From: Pseudohongiella sp. O18
GTDB lineage: Bacteria > Pseudomonadota > Gammaproteobacteria > Pseudomonadales > Pseudohongiellaceae
Length of the DNA stretch: 64,000 bases
Direction: 5' to 3'
Assembly: GCF_021729085.1 (NCBI RefSeq)
Contig: NZ_JAJSAR010000002.1
Coordinates: 1,183,445 to 1,247,444 of the forward strand
The notes under the pieces are model-generated. The model did not search any database. It had not been told where the DNA came from and saw only the letters and a list, made by a program, of their open reading frames with translations. This document shows, in pieces, positions 29,041 to 37,166 of this stretch; the stretch's first letter is position 1, and each line of letters starts with the position of its first letter. The translations under genes and the position numbers were made by a program.

Positions 29041-29439
29041 AGTCCCTCCAGAATCCCTGTTCTTTTTTCACTGTTGCCAACAGCTTTATTGCTGCCCCGG
29101 TCAAGGTGGATAAAGCAGATTTCATGCCAGCGCAAAAAAGAAACATAGATAATTGATTTTTATATACATTTATTTTCAAACTCAAAAAGTCATGTGGCCA
29201 ATTACACAACTTGATCGTTTTAGCCACCATCTGTTGGTGATAAATGCCACCAAATCATTGCCGACTGCGCGACCGCTTCAGGTACCAGCCTGGAGTGTCA
29301 ATGCCAGCAGACAGGACACGGCGTGCGATAGACACGTCAGATGGACATGACGCTCTGGCGGACTGATCCTATACTTGCTGCGATGAACGCCGCCTTAACC
29401 GGCACTTCAAGGACCCGTCCTTTAAAGCAGGAATTTTTT
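29041..29439. other. Intergenic region with promoters only
   Basis: About 400 bp between divergent genes. An AT-rich patch (29148-29185) may serve the minus-strand lipoprotein gene, and a plus-strand promoter candidate is at 29347-29375. No gene or RNA is recognised here. Confidence 0.5.
29347..29375 (+). promoter_or_regulatory. Candidate promoter of the sugar dehydrogenase gene
   Basis: ATGACG (29347-29352) and TATACT (29370-29375) with 17-bp spacing. Transcription would start near 29382, about 58 nt before the ATG at 29440. This argues against the longer reading frame from 29341. Confidence 0.5.
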
Positions 29440-30684
29440 ATGACGCGATTAGCCAGCCTACTTAAACAAACCATAGCGCCGTCCGTAATGGCTTGCGCTC
29501 TGATGACTGCATCACTGCATGTCACCGCACAAAACGAAATCATCCGTGGCGAAATCCCCGCCATGCCAGAGATTACCTGGATCGAGTCACCAGAGGGTTA
29601 TCAGGTCGAAGAATTTGCCAGCGATCTTCAGGTAGTCTGGACCATTCGTTTTACACCGGATGGCGAGCGTATATTCGTCACAGAGCGCCCCGGCCGTGTC
29701 CGCATCCTGTCACCCGATGGCAGCATGCAGCCTGAACCATGGCTTTCTCTGGAAGATCAGATTTTTTTCCAGGGCGAGAGTGGCCTGACCGGACTGGCCC
29801 TGCATCCGGACTACCCCGCCGTGCCCTGGGTTTACGTTATGTACACCTATATGAGCGATGAGGGCCCGTACAACCGCATCAGCCAATTTACAGAAGTCGA
29901 CGGCAAGGCCGGTGAAGAAACCATCCTGTATGACAAGCTGGCCGCGCAGGCACGAGGCGGCAGTCACAGCGGCGGCACCCTGCAGTTTGGTTCCGATGGC
30001 ATGCTGTATGTGGCTACCGGTGATGCTTTCGAACGACAGCGCTCAAATGATCTTGAAGATCTGAGCGGTGCGGTGCTGAGGATTACACCAGAGGGTGAAG
30101 TGCCAGCTGATAATCCCTGGCCGGACAACCCCATCTGGGCACACGGCATGCGCAATCCACACGGCCTCAGCTGGCAACCTGGCACCGGCAAGTTGTTCAC
30201 CGGCGATCATGGTCCAACCGGCGAAGACCAGCTGATGGCACATGATCGCATCGTGGTTCTGGAAGGCGGTCGACATCACGGTTGGCCTGTAGGTGTAGGT
30301 GCCATGAACTCACCGGATTATGTTGACCCTATTCTGACTTTTATACCGTCGTCTCCACCGGGCGACGTGCTGTTCTATACCGGTGATCTGATGCCAGAAC
30401 TGAAAAACAACCTGTTTGTGTCGGTGCTGGGTTTTCAGCCCCAGGACCGCCAGAACCTGATGCGTATCAAGTTTGAGGATCCTCAGGACCCCTCGCGCCC
30501 GACAGCAATTGAACGCTGGTTCAATGACGGCGCCGGCAACAGTGTCTATGGTCGCTTGCGCGCGCTGGCAATTGGCCCTGATGGCGCTCTTTACGTGGGC
30601 ACCAGCAATCACGATGGACGGCAGATGACTGCAGAACAGCGCGAGCAGCCCGACCGCATTCTGCGTATAACGCCTGCCAACTAA
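29440..30684 (+). CDS. PQQ-dependent aldose sugar dehydrogenase (YliI/Asd family)
   Basis: A 414-residue periplasmic six-bladed beta-propeller of the glucose/sorbosone dehydrogenase family. A signal peptide covers about residues 1-29 (ends LHVTAQ). Diagnostic blocks: FTPDGERIFVTERPGRVRI, GLTGLALHPDY, SHSGGTLQFGSDGMLYVATGD, MRNPHGLSWQPGTGKLFTGDHGP and the final ILRITPAN. Homologues oxidise aldoses with PQQ. Sugar preference, and whether the host makes PQQ, cannot be judged from this window. It is followed by a perfect 11-bp hairpin. Confidence 0.88.
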   Translation: MTRLASLLKQTIAPSVMACALMTASLHVTAQNEIIRGEIPAMPEITWIESPEGYQVEEFASDLQVVWTIRFTPDGERIFVTERPGRVRILSPDGSMQPEPWLSLEDQIFFQGESGLTGLALHPDYPAVPWVYVMYTYMSDEGPYNRISQFTEVDGKAGEETILYDKLAAQARGGSHSGGTLQFGSDGMLYVATGDAFERQRSNDLEDLSGAVLRITPEGEVPADNPWPDNPIWAHGMRNPHGLSWQPGTGKLFTGDHGPTGEDQLMAHDRIVVLEGGRHHGWPVGVGAMNSPDYVDPILTFIPSSPPGDVLFYTGDLMPELKNNLFVSVLGFQPQDRQNLMRIKFEDPQDPSRPTAIERWFNDGAGNSVYGRLRALAIGPDGALYVGTSNHDGRQMTAEQREQPDRILRITPAN

Positions 30685-30702
30685 ACGCATCCCCGACCTT
30701 CC

Positions 30703-30732
30703 CACTGCGTGTGGCTGGCGTCACACGCAGTG
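30703..30732 (+). terminator. Hairpin after the sugar dehydrogenase gene
   Basis: Perfect 11-bp arms CACTGCGTGTG (30703-30713) and CACACGCAGTG (30722-30732) with an 8-nt loop, 19 bp past the stop. Only AAATTTC follows, so there is no proper T-tract. Confidence 0.55.
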
Positions 30733-30751
30733 AAATTTCACAAATTGTCTA

Positions 30752-30780
30752 TTGACCTCATGTCGCACGAATTGTTATCC
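30752..30780 (+). promoter_or_regulatory. Possible promoter of the unknown secreted protein gene
   Basis: TTGACC (30752-30757) with TTATCC (30775-30780) at 17-bp spacing. The -35 is good and the -10 weak. It sits directly after the hairpin that ends the preceding gene. Confidence 0.3.
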
Positions 30781-30826
30781 ATCAACCGTGGAATTCATTC
30801 TATGCGTATTTAACAGGAGGTTAGCC

Positions 30827-31402
30827 ATGAAATTCCATTCACCTGTCATTGCATCCGCTGTTCTTGGCCTGGGAGTCGCCTGTGCGGCCAGCGCAGCCGA
30901 TCGACCCGTGCCATTATATGCTGAAGGAACCGGTGAACTGACCGTCCCCATGGCGGATGTCAGTGGCACACCGGGCCACTTTCAGGACATCAAACTGGTG
31001 CCTGCTGGCGAAGACCTGTGGGAGCTTACTGAGTTCAAGGAAGGCAAATTGCTGGACGTCATCACTGAAGTGACGGCCGTTCAGAGTAACGAAACTCCTG
31101 CGCAGGTGCTGCTGCGTATAGATGGTCAGTTTCCCACTGGATGCGGTCAGATTGGTTACGTCCGCGAGACACGCTCTGATAATCAGATCAACGTCAGCAT
31201 CTTTTACCTGAACGACCTGTGGTTGGAGAATCCGGCCGTTGTGCTGTGTACCCAGGCAGTCAGACCCTTTACAGAAGTTATACCACTGTCCGTTTACGGC
31301 CTTGAAGCCGGCACCTACACCTACGAGGTTAACGGTGAGTTCAGCGGGCAGTTCACCTTGCAGCAAGACAACGTCATCCCGGCCGACACAACCGCGCCCT
31401 GA
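30827..31402 (+). CDS. Secreted protein of unknown function
   Basis: 191 residues. Start chosen at 30827, which has a full AGGAGG seven bases upstream. A signal peptide ends near ACAASAAD. The mature protein is acidic, beta-rich in appearance and has two cysteines (PTGCGQIGYV and AVVLCTQAV) that could form a disulfide. A Gly-Thr-Tyr-rich strand segment (GLEAGTYTYEVNGEFSGQFTL) near the end resembles the last strands of an Ig-like domain. I do not recognise a family. Monocistronic, between two hairpins. Confidence 0.75.
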   Translation: MKFHSPVIASAVLGLGVACAASAADRPVPLYAEGTGELTVPMADVSGTPGHFQDIKLVPAGEDLWELTEFKEGKLLDVITEVTAVQSNETPAQVLLRIDGQFPTGCGQIGYVRETRSDNQINVSIFYLNDLWLENPAVVLCTQAVRPFTEVIPLSVYGLEAGTYTYEVNGEFSGQFTLQQDNVIPADTTAP

Positions 31403-31435
31403 TCATGACATTGTCTGACTGTGCCGAAAATTGCC

Positions 31436-31470
31436 GGTTACCAAAAGCCTGTTAAAGGCTTTTGGTAACC
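31436..31470. terminator. Perfect hairpin in the convergent gap that includes the pepN stop
   Basis: 15-bp perfect arms GGTTACCAAAAGCCT (31436-31450) and AGGCTTTTGGTAACC (31456-31470) with loop GTTAA. The pepN stop codon (31452-31454) lies in the loop and the right arm encodes the last residues VTKSL. It could end both transcripts. Confidence 0.7.
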
Positions 31471-34166
31471 ACTTCGTACACATCCTTGGACAGGTCGGCC
31501 TGGCTGGCAATGCGTTGCAGCTGGGCCTTCATCAATGGCTGGCGATCAGCGTCGTATCGGCGCCAGCGCGTCAGCGGCGTCAACAGTCGCGCAGCAATCT
31601 GGGGATTGAGCCTGTCCAGAGTGATAACCTGATCAGCAAGGAATCGATAGCCTTCTCCATCAATCTGATGGAAATTGACCGGATTGCCGTTGCAGAACGC
31701 GCCAATGACTGCTCGCACCTTGTTCGGGTTACGGATATCAAACGCGGCATGCTTCATCAGCGCTTCAACCCGCTGCAGTGCGCCAGCGCGGGTGGCCGTA
31801 GCCTGTATGGTGAACCACTGATTCACGACCAGCGATTCATGGCGCCACTTGTCATAGAACGCGGCAAGTGCCTTTTCGCGGATTTCATCAATGCCAGTCT
31901 GCTCGCCATTGACCAGCAGCCGCAGCGCCATATCGATATCCGTCATATTGCTGCTCTGTTCAAACTGCGCGTGACAGATCCGCAGGGCTTCTTCACCCTT
32001 GCCACCCTGCAGGCGCATCAGATACGCCAGGCACAGGTTCTTCAGTGCACGGCGGGCGATGGCATCTGCTGTTGGCTGATACGGCTCATCAGACTGACAC
32101 AAATGATAAAGCCGGGCGAAGGAAGTGGCATGTTCAATGGCCAGTGTATCGGCAAGCGCCTCACGGACAGCATGGATACCGTCCACATCGATCGTTTCAT
32201 ACTGTTCGGCCAGGTAGGCCTCAGAGGGTAACGCGAGAATCCTGGCAACCATGGCCTGATCCAGCTCCATGACACTTTCCGCATCGCTGATGGCCGCCGC
32301 AAGAATATCACCATAGGCCTTGATCAGACGCTGATCCGGCGTGGCCGACTTCTCCTTCTGCCGGGCAGAGAGCAGATCATCAATCACACCCGTGGCCAGT
32401 TCCTGCGCTGCATTCCAGCGATTGAAGCCATCGGTATCGCGTGTCATCTGAAACAGCAGCTGATCACGCGTGTATTCAAATTTCAGTTTGACCGGCGCTG
32501 AAAAACCGCGCAGCAAAGACGGGAAAGGCTGCTGCGAGAGACCGACAAATTCAAAAATCTGCTCTTCTTCTGTGACATCGAGTACAAGTTCGTCTGCTGG
32601 CTGCTGATCGGTAGCTTTCAGGCGCAGCGGAAGGTGCTGTCCCTGATCGTCCAACAGTGCAATACGGAGTGGAATGTGGAATGCCGGCTTGTCTGCACAT
32701 TCGGGAGTTGGCGGGCAGCTCTGCCGCACGGTGAGGCTGTAGACCTCACTCTCTGCATCATAGGCACCAGAGACACTCAGCACGGGTGTGCCGGCGTAAC
32801 TGTACCAGCGCCGGAACTGCGTAAGGTCGACGCCGCTGGCATCTTCCATGGCTTTTACAAAATCTTCGGTCGTAACTGCCTGACCGTCGTGACGCTCGAA
32901 GTAAAGATCAGATCCTTTGCGGAACATCTCCGGCCCCAGCAGCTCACGTATCATACGCACCACTTCTGCGCCTTTTTCGTAAATGGTCAGCGTATAGAAA
33001 TTGGAGATCTCCATATAGGAGTCGGGTCTCACAGGATGTGCCATCGGGCTGGCATCTTCAGCAAACTGCAAAGTGCGCAAGAAGCTGACATCCTCGACCC
33101 GTTTGACGGTCCGTGATCCCATGTCTGCAGAGAACTCGGCATCCCGGAAAACAGTAAAGCCTTCTTTCAGACTTAGCTGGAACCAGTCGCGGCAGGTGAC
33201 GCGATTGCCAGACCAGTTATGGAAATACTCGTGAGCAACAACGGCTTCCACACGCTGGAATGCCGTGTCCGTAGTGGTCGACGCATTGGCCAGCACACAG
33301 GAGGTATTAAAGATGTTCAGTCCCTTGTTCTCCATGGCCCCCATATTGAAGTCGTCGACGGCAACGATCATGAAAATGTCCAGATCGTATTCTCGGCCAT
33401 ACACGTCCTCATCCCAGCGCATTGCATTCTTCAGTGACTGCATGGCATGGTCACACTTGTCCAGATCCTTTTCTTCAACAAAGATACGCAGGTCAATTGT
33501 GCGGCCAGAGCAGGTAGTGAACGTATCATCAATTGACTTGAGGTCACCGGCTACCAGCGCGAACAGATAGCAGGGTTTACGGAACGGATCCTCCCAGGTC
33601 ACCCAGTGCCGACCATCAGGCAATTCTCCGCGCGCGATATCGTTGCCGTTCGACAACAGAACCGGATACTTTGTCTTGTCCGCAACGATAGTTGTGACAA
33701 AGCTGGACATCACATCAGGGCGGTCCAGGTAATAGGTGATCTTGCGAAAACCCTCGGCCTCGCACTGTGTGCAGAACATACTGCTGGAACGATAAAGTCC
33801 TTCCAGACTGGTGTTCTCCTGCGGCCGGATGCGGGTTTCGATGGCCAGCTCAAACGACGCATCACTGTCTCCCGCCAGGAGTCTGTCCAGTGACAGCAGC
33901 GTCAGCGTCTCGTCTTCCAGTTGATAGGCATCCTGGGTCAGCTGCCGGCCATTGATGGCGACCTTCAGCAGCTCCATGTCCTGCCCGTTCAATGTCAGGT
34001 TTTGCTCACTGCTGTCTCCACATTCCGGGTTTCTGCGCATGGTCAGCTGTGACTTTACCAGCGTTTCATTATCACCCAGTTCGAATCGCAGTTCGGTTCT
34101 GTCAATCAAAAACGGCGGCAGCTGATAGTCCTTCAGATAGACGGTACGCGACTGTGCATCTCTCAT
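31452..34166 (-). CDS. pepN: Aminopeptidase N (M1 family)
   Basis: A 904-residue zinc aminopeptidase, near the length of E. coli PepN. The exopeptidase motif is GAMEN ([13 protein letters not shown]) and the zinc site is [16 protein letters not shown] with the downstream glutamate in [13 protein letters not shown]. The C-terminal ARM-like helical domain follows. It releases N-terminal residues from peptides in the cytoplasm. It is followed by DUF2797, yeaC, rhomboid and nadK genes upstream on the same strand, a group I recall around pepN in P. aeruginosa. Confidence 0.97.
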   Translation of the reverse strand: MRDAQSRTVYLKDYQLPPFLIDRTELRFELGDNETLVKSQLTMRRNPECGDSSEQNLTLNGQDMELLKVAINGRQLTQDAYQLEDETLTLLSLDRLLAGDSDASFELAIETRIRPQENTSLEGLYRSSSMFCTQCEAEGFRKITYYLDRPDVMSSFVTTIVADKTKYPVLLSNGNDIARGELPDGRHWVTWEDPFRKPCYLFALVAGDLKSIDDTFTTCSGRTIDLRIFVEEKDLDKCDHAMQSLKNAMRWDEDVYGREYDLDIFMIVAVDDFNMGAMENKGLNIFNTSCVLANASTTTDTAFQRVEAVVAHEYFHNWSGNRVTCRDWFQLSLKEGFTVFRDAEFSADMGSRTVKRVEDVSFLRTLQFAEDASPMAHPVRPDSYMEISNFYTLTIYEKGAEVVRMIRELLGPEMFRKGSDLYFERHDGQAVTTEDFVKAMEDASGVDLTQFRRWYSYAGTPVLSVSGAYDAESEVYSLTVRQSCPPTPECADKPAFHIPLRIALLDDQGQHLPLRLKATDQQPADELVLDVTEEEQIFEFVGLSQQPFPSLLRGFSAPVKLKFEYTRDQLLFQMTRDTDGFNRWNAAQELATGVIDDLLSARQKEKSATPDQRLIKAYGDILAAAISDAESVMELDQAMVARILALPSEAYLAEQYETIDVDGIHAVREALADTLAIEHATSFARLYHLCQSDEPYQPTADAIARRALKNLCLAYLMRLQGGKGEEALRICHAQFEQSSNMTDIDMALRLLVNGEQTGIDEIREKALAAFYDKWRHESLVVNQWFTIQATATRAGALQRVEALMKHAAFDIRNPNKVRAVIGAFCNGNPVNFHQIDGEGYRFLADQVITLDRLNPQIAARLLTPLTRWRRYDADRQPLMKAQLQRIASQADLSKDVYEVVTKSL

Positions 34167-34187
34167 GGTGTTTCAAACCTCTTTTGT

Positions 34188-35015
34188 TTACTGGGCCACT
34201 TCAATTTCGTAGCCACCAAAACGGCGCATGTTGATGACGCCATTGTCGAACATCAGGTATTGACCGCGAATACCCAGCAACTTGCCTTCGACCAGTGGGT
34301 CCTTGTCAAAATTGAAGGACACAATCTTCTCAGGATGACCGGATATCGGATATTTAATTTCTATTGGATCCACACCGTTAATGGTACTGATGGCGTGAAA
34401 ACCAAAACGCTGCTGCGCTTCGTCGATGTCTTTTTTGCACAGCTCGAGCAGGTGATCGCGTTCTGCAGGCAGGTCAATGATCTGGTCACCTTCCCGCAAC
34501 ATGTCACGCCAGTTTGTCTTGTCGGCGACATGCTGTTTGAACATCACTTCCAGCACACCACTTTGCAGGCGGCTGCGCACGCGCAGAATCGGCAGGGCCT
34601 GCACGGCACCCTGATCTATCCAGCGTGTCGGAATCTGCGTGGCACGTGTGATACCCACTTTGATGCCAGAGGAATTGGCCAGATACACAATATGATCCTG
34701 CATGCAGAATGCCTCACCCCACCAGGGCTCGCGGCAGGTACCCTGATCGTAATGACACTTTTCGGGGTGAATGATGCAGCTGTCACACTGTGCCAGACTC
34801 TGGAAACAGGGATAGCAATAGCCCTGGTTGAAACTCTTGTTGCTGTTGCGACCACAATGCACACAGTTGATGGTGCCGGTAAAACGCAGGCGCAGTGATG
34901 AACCAATCAGTGGATTCAGCGCCAGGCGAGTATCTCCCACCGGCAGGCTGTATTGTACCGGCTGTTCCAGCCGGCTATGTAGTTTTTGTATATTGCCGCA
35001 GGCCAGGATTTGCAC
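34188..35015 (-). CDS. DUF2797 family protein
   Basis: A 275-residue cytoplasmic protein. Residues about 50-110 hold a dense set of cysteines and histidines (CVHCGRN, GYCYPCF, CDSCI, KCH, TCREPWWGEAFC), suggesting bound zinc. They are followed by HIVYLANSSGIKVGITR, a GIY-YIG-like beta strand pattern. The function is unknown in the family. It lies 21 bp upstream of pepN and is probably co-transcribed with it. Confidence 0.82.
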   Translation of the reverse strand: MQILACGNIQKLHSRLEQPVQYSLPVGDTRLALNPLIGSSLRLRFTGTINCVHCGRNSNKSFNQGYCYPCFQSLAQCDSCIIHPEKCHYDQGTCREPWWGEAFCMQDHIVYLANSSGIKVGITRATQIPTRWIDQGAVQALPILRVRSRLQSGVLEVMFKQHVADKTNWRDMLREGDQIIDLPAERDHLLELCKKDIDEAQQRFGFHAISTINGVDPIEIKYPISGHPEKIVSFNFDKDPLVEGKLLGIRGQYLMFDNGVINMRRFGGYEIEVAQ

Positions 35016-35060
35016 TGTCGCGATTCTCCGCAGGAATTTTGGTTTGGAACTGTCGTGAGA

Positions 35061-35357
35061 TCAGTGACGCGTTGTACCAGGCGGCAGAATGGTGACTGGC
35101 GCTGGTTTGGAAGCGTCGTCGTCATCACAATGGGACTTCTTCAGGCCAGTGCGATCGATATAACCAACGCGAGCCTCTTCCGGCAGATGCTGCTCGTAAG
35201 CAATGATGGCCTGCAGGCAATACTCAAGCTGCTCGGCAGTAAGTTTACGCCCATCCGGCCACTTCCCCAGCTCGACAGCTGTTTTCAGGTTTTCGTGAAC
35301 TTCCGGCGTCATCATCGCCAGAATGTCCTGTATCGATTGAATCGAGTTGTCCGACAT
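35061..35357 (-). CDS. yeaC: YeaC family protein (DUF1315)
   Basis: A 98-residue protein starting with an acidic helical segment (QDILAMMTPEVHENLKTAVELGKWPDGRKLT), followed by QLEYCLQAIIAYEQ, the conserved core of DUF1315. The tail has a run of aspartates and prolines. No function is known. It sits between the rhomboid and DUF2797 genes with a gap of only 4 bp to the rhomboid stop. Confidence 0.8.
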   Translation of the reverse strand: MSDNSIQSIQDILAMMTPEVHENLKTAVELGKWPDGRKLTAEQLEYCLQAIIAYEQHLPEEARVGYIDRTGLKKSHCDDDDASKPAPVTILPPGTTRH

Positions 35358-35361
35358 TCCC

Positions 35362-36198
35362 CTACCTCGTGGATCTGTATATTAAGGCAGCCAGAGCACC
35401 AGCCAGCATACCTGACACCAGGCCACCGGCATGGGCGGCTGATGCGATATATCCGGACGCCAGCACTTCCATCAGTACCAACGCCACCAGAAACAACATT
35501 ATCATGCCCAGTGGCAATCGCAATTGCGAGTTGGGCAGCAGACTCTGCCATACCCAGATAAACCCAAGCTGGCCATATACCACACCCGACATGCCTCCGA
35601 AGTTCGAGGCACCTGTCCACATATACTGGGCTACATTGCCAGCTACAGCCATCCAGACCATTATCAGCAAATAGCGCCAGGAGCGGAGCTCAGGCTCCAT
35701 GACTCGACCGAAATACCAGAGCCACAGGGTATTAAAAATCAGGTGCACGGCACCGAAATGCAACAGTGCCGGCGTAAACAGCTGTAGTACTGACAGCGGA
35801 CCGGACAGGCCACCGGACTGATTCAGTTCGGGAAAAAACAGGCCGCGGACTGCGTAGGCATCGGCGCCCAGATTACTGATCACCGCCACCACCAGACAGG
35901 CAGCGATCAGAATCACTGTCACCGGCGCCAGCCATGCCGCATTGACCAGATTCTGCAACATTCCTTTGACTGGCAGCAGCTCCGATGGCGCAATCGCAGC
36001 ACCCTCTGGCGGCTGCAGACGGCCTTGCTGCCAGGCGTCGAAATACTCGCTGATCAGCTCGGCTTCGGGCTCAGAGCGGGCCCAGACAACAAGCTTGCCG
36101 GACTCCTCTGTGATGTGATGTGGCACACCGTGCGCAGACAGAATGGCCACCAGCGGACGCAGATCCAGGCTTGCAGAGACCGAAACCGCTCTATGCAT
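35362..36198 (-). CDS. Rhomboid family intramembrane serine protease
   Basis: About 278 residues. A cytoplasmic N-terminal domain of around 85 residues is followed by six membrane helices. Catalytic serine in NFGGMSGVVYGQLG, catalytic histidine in SAAHAGGLVSG, and the conserved HFGAVHLIFNTLWLWYFG helix. It resembles GlpG in layout. The ATG at 36198 overlaps the end of nadK by 8 bases; a longer frame start at 36264 lies deeper inside nadK. Substrates unknown. Confidence 0.9.
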   Translation of the reverse strand: MHRAVSVSASLDLRPLVAILSAHGVPHHITEESGKLVVWARSEPEAELISEYFDAWQQGRLQPPEGAAIAPSELLPVKGMLQNLVNAAWLAPVTVILIAACLVVAVISNLGADAYAVRGLFFPELNQSGGLSGPLSVLQLFTPALLHFGAVHLIFNTLWLWYFGRVMEPELRSWRYLLIMVWMAVAGNVAQYMWTGASNFGGMSGVVYGQLGFIWVWQSLLPNSQLRLPLGMIMLFLVALVLMEVLASGYIASAAHAGGLVSGMLAGALAALIYRSTR

Positions 36199-37081
36199 CG
36201 TCACGAACCAGCCGATTGCCCCAGCCGAGTTTACTGCGACAGATTTCGTAATAATTGTAATCAAGCGGGTGAATCAGTCGCAGCGCACTGCTCTTTTTCC
36301 TGACAATGATTTCATCGCCAGGTTCAGTGTGAAAGCGCACAGCTCCGTCGCAACTGACCAGGGGTGATATGGCACGCTGCTTTACCACCACAATCCGGAT
36401 TTCCAGATCAGCATCTACCACCAGCGGGCGACTGCTGAGTGTATGGGGATACATGGGCACCAGCACCAGTGCATTGAGATTGGGGTGCATGATCGGCCCG
36501 CCAGCGGACAGCGAGTAAGCAGTTGAGCCAGTCGGAGTTGCCACAATCAGACCGTCCGACTGCTGTGAGTTAACGAACTGTCCGTCGATGAACAGCTCAA
36601 ACTCAATCATCTGTGCCGCGGTGCCCGGGTGCAGCACAACATCGTTCAGAGCGGTTCCACCGGGAAGCGTCTCATCATCCCGAAGTACCGAGAATTCCAG
36701 CATGAACCGGCTTTCTTCCCGATAATTGCCGGCCAGCACGGCATCCAGCGCGGACTCCAGCTCCTCTGGCAGAATATCGGTGAGAAAACCGAGTCTGCCG
36801 CGGTTGATGCCGAGCACCGGCACATCGTGATTGATCAGCGCCCGGGCCGCATTGAGCATGCTGCCATCGCCCCCCACAACCACTACCAGGTCACACTCGC
36901 CGCCCAGTTCATGTCGGCGGCACTCTGGCAGCGACAGTTCCGGCACCAGTTCAGCGGTTCGCTGCTCAAGCACAATCTGCAGGCCGCGAGCCTGAAGAAA
37001 CTCGATCAGCCGATGCAGCGTAGACACCACGCCGGCGTGACCGGGACGTCCCATCAGACCCAGCTTGGTAAAGGTTGGCAT
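36191..37081 (-). CDS. nadK: NAD kinase
   Basis: A 296-residue ATP/NAD kinase that makes NADP+. The catalytic GGDGSMLNAAR motif, the NRGRLGFLTD block and the TPTGSTAYSLSAGGPI block are all present. Normal length. First gene of the run nadK-rhomboid-yeaC-DUF2797-pepN on the minus strand. Confidence 0.97.
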   Translation of the reverse strand: MPTFTKLGLMGRPGHAGVVSTLHRLIEFLQARGLQIVLEQRTAELVPELSLPECRRHELGGECDLVVVVGGDGSMLNAARALINHDVPVLGINRGRLGFLTDILPEELESALDAVLAGNYREESRFMLEFSVLRDDETLPGGTALNDVVLHPGTAAQMIEFELFIDGQFVNSQQSDGLIVATPTGSTAYSLSAGGPIMHPNLNALVLVPMYPHTLSSRPLVVDADLEIRIVVVKQRAISPLVSCDGAVRFHTEPGDEIIVRKKSSALRLIHPLDYNYYEICRSKLGWGNRLVRDDA

Positions 37082-37166
37082 AAGTTGGATTCCGCGCTAA
37101 GTGTAATCTGCGCCGGAGTATAACACGGGATACAGGACACACACGTGACCGGCGGTGGGCGTGAGC

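Noticed and set aside
34188-35015. DUF2797 protein as a GIY-YIG nuclease
   Set aside because: A YLANSSGIKVGITR strand pattern resembles GIY-YIG, but the catalytic residues cannot be assigned with confidence, so only the DUF name is used.
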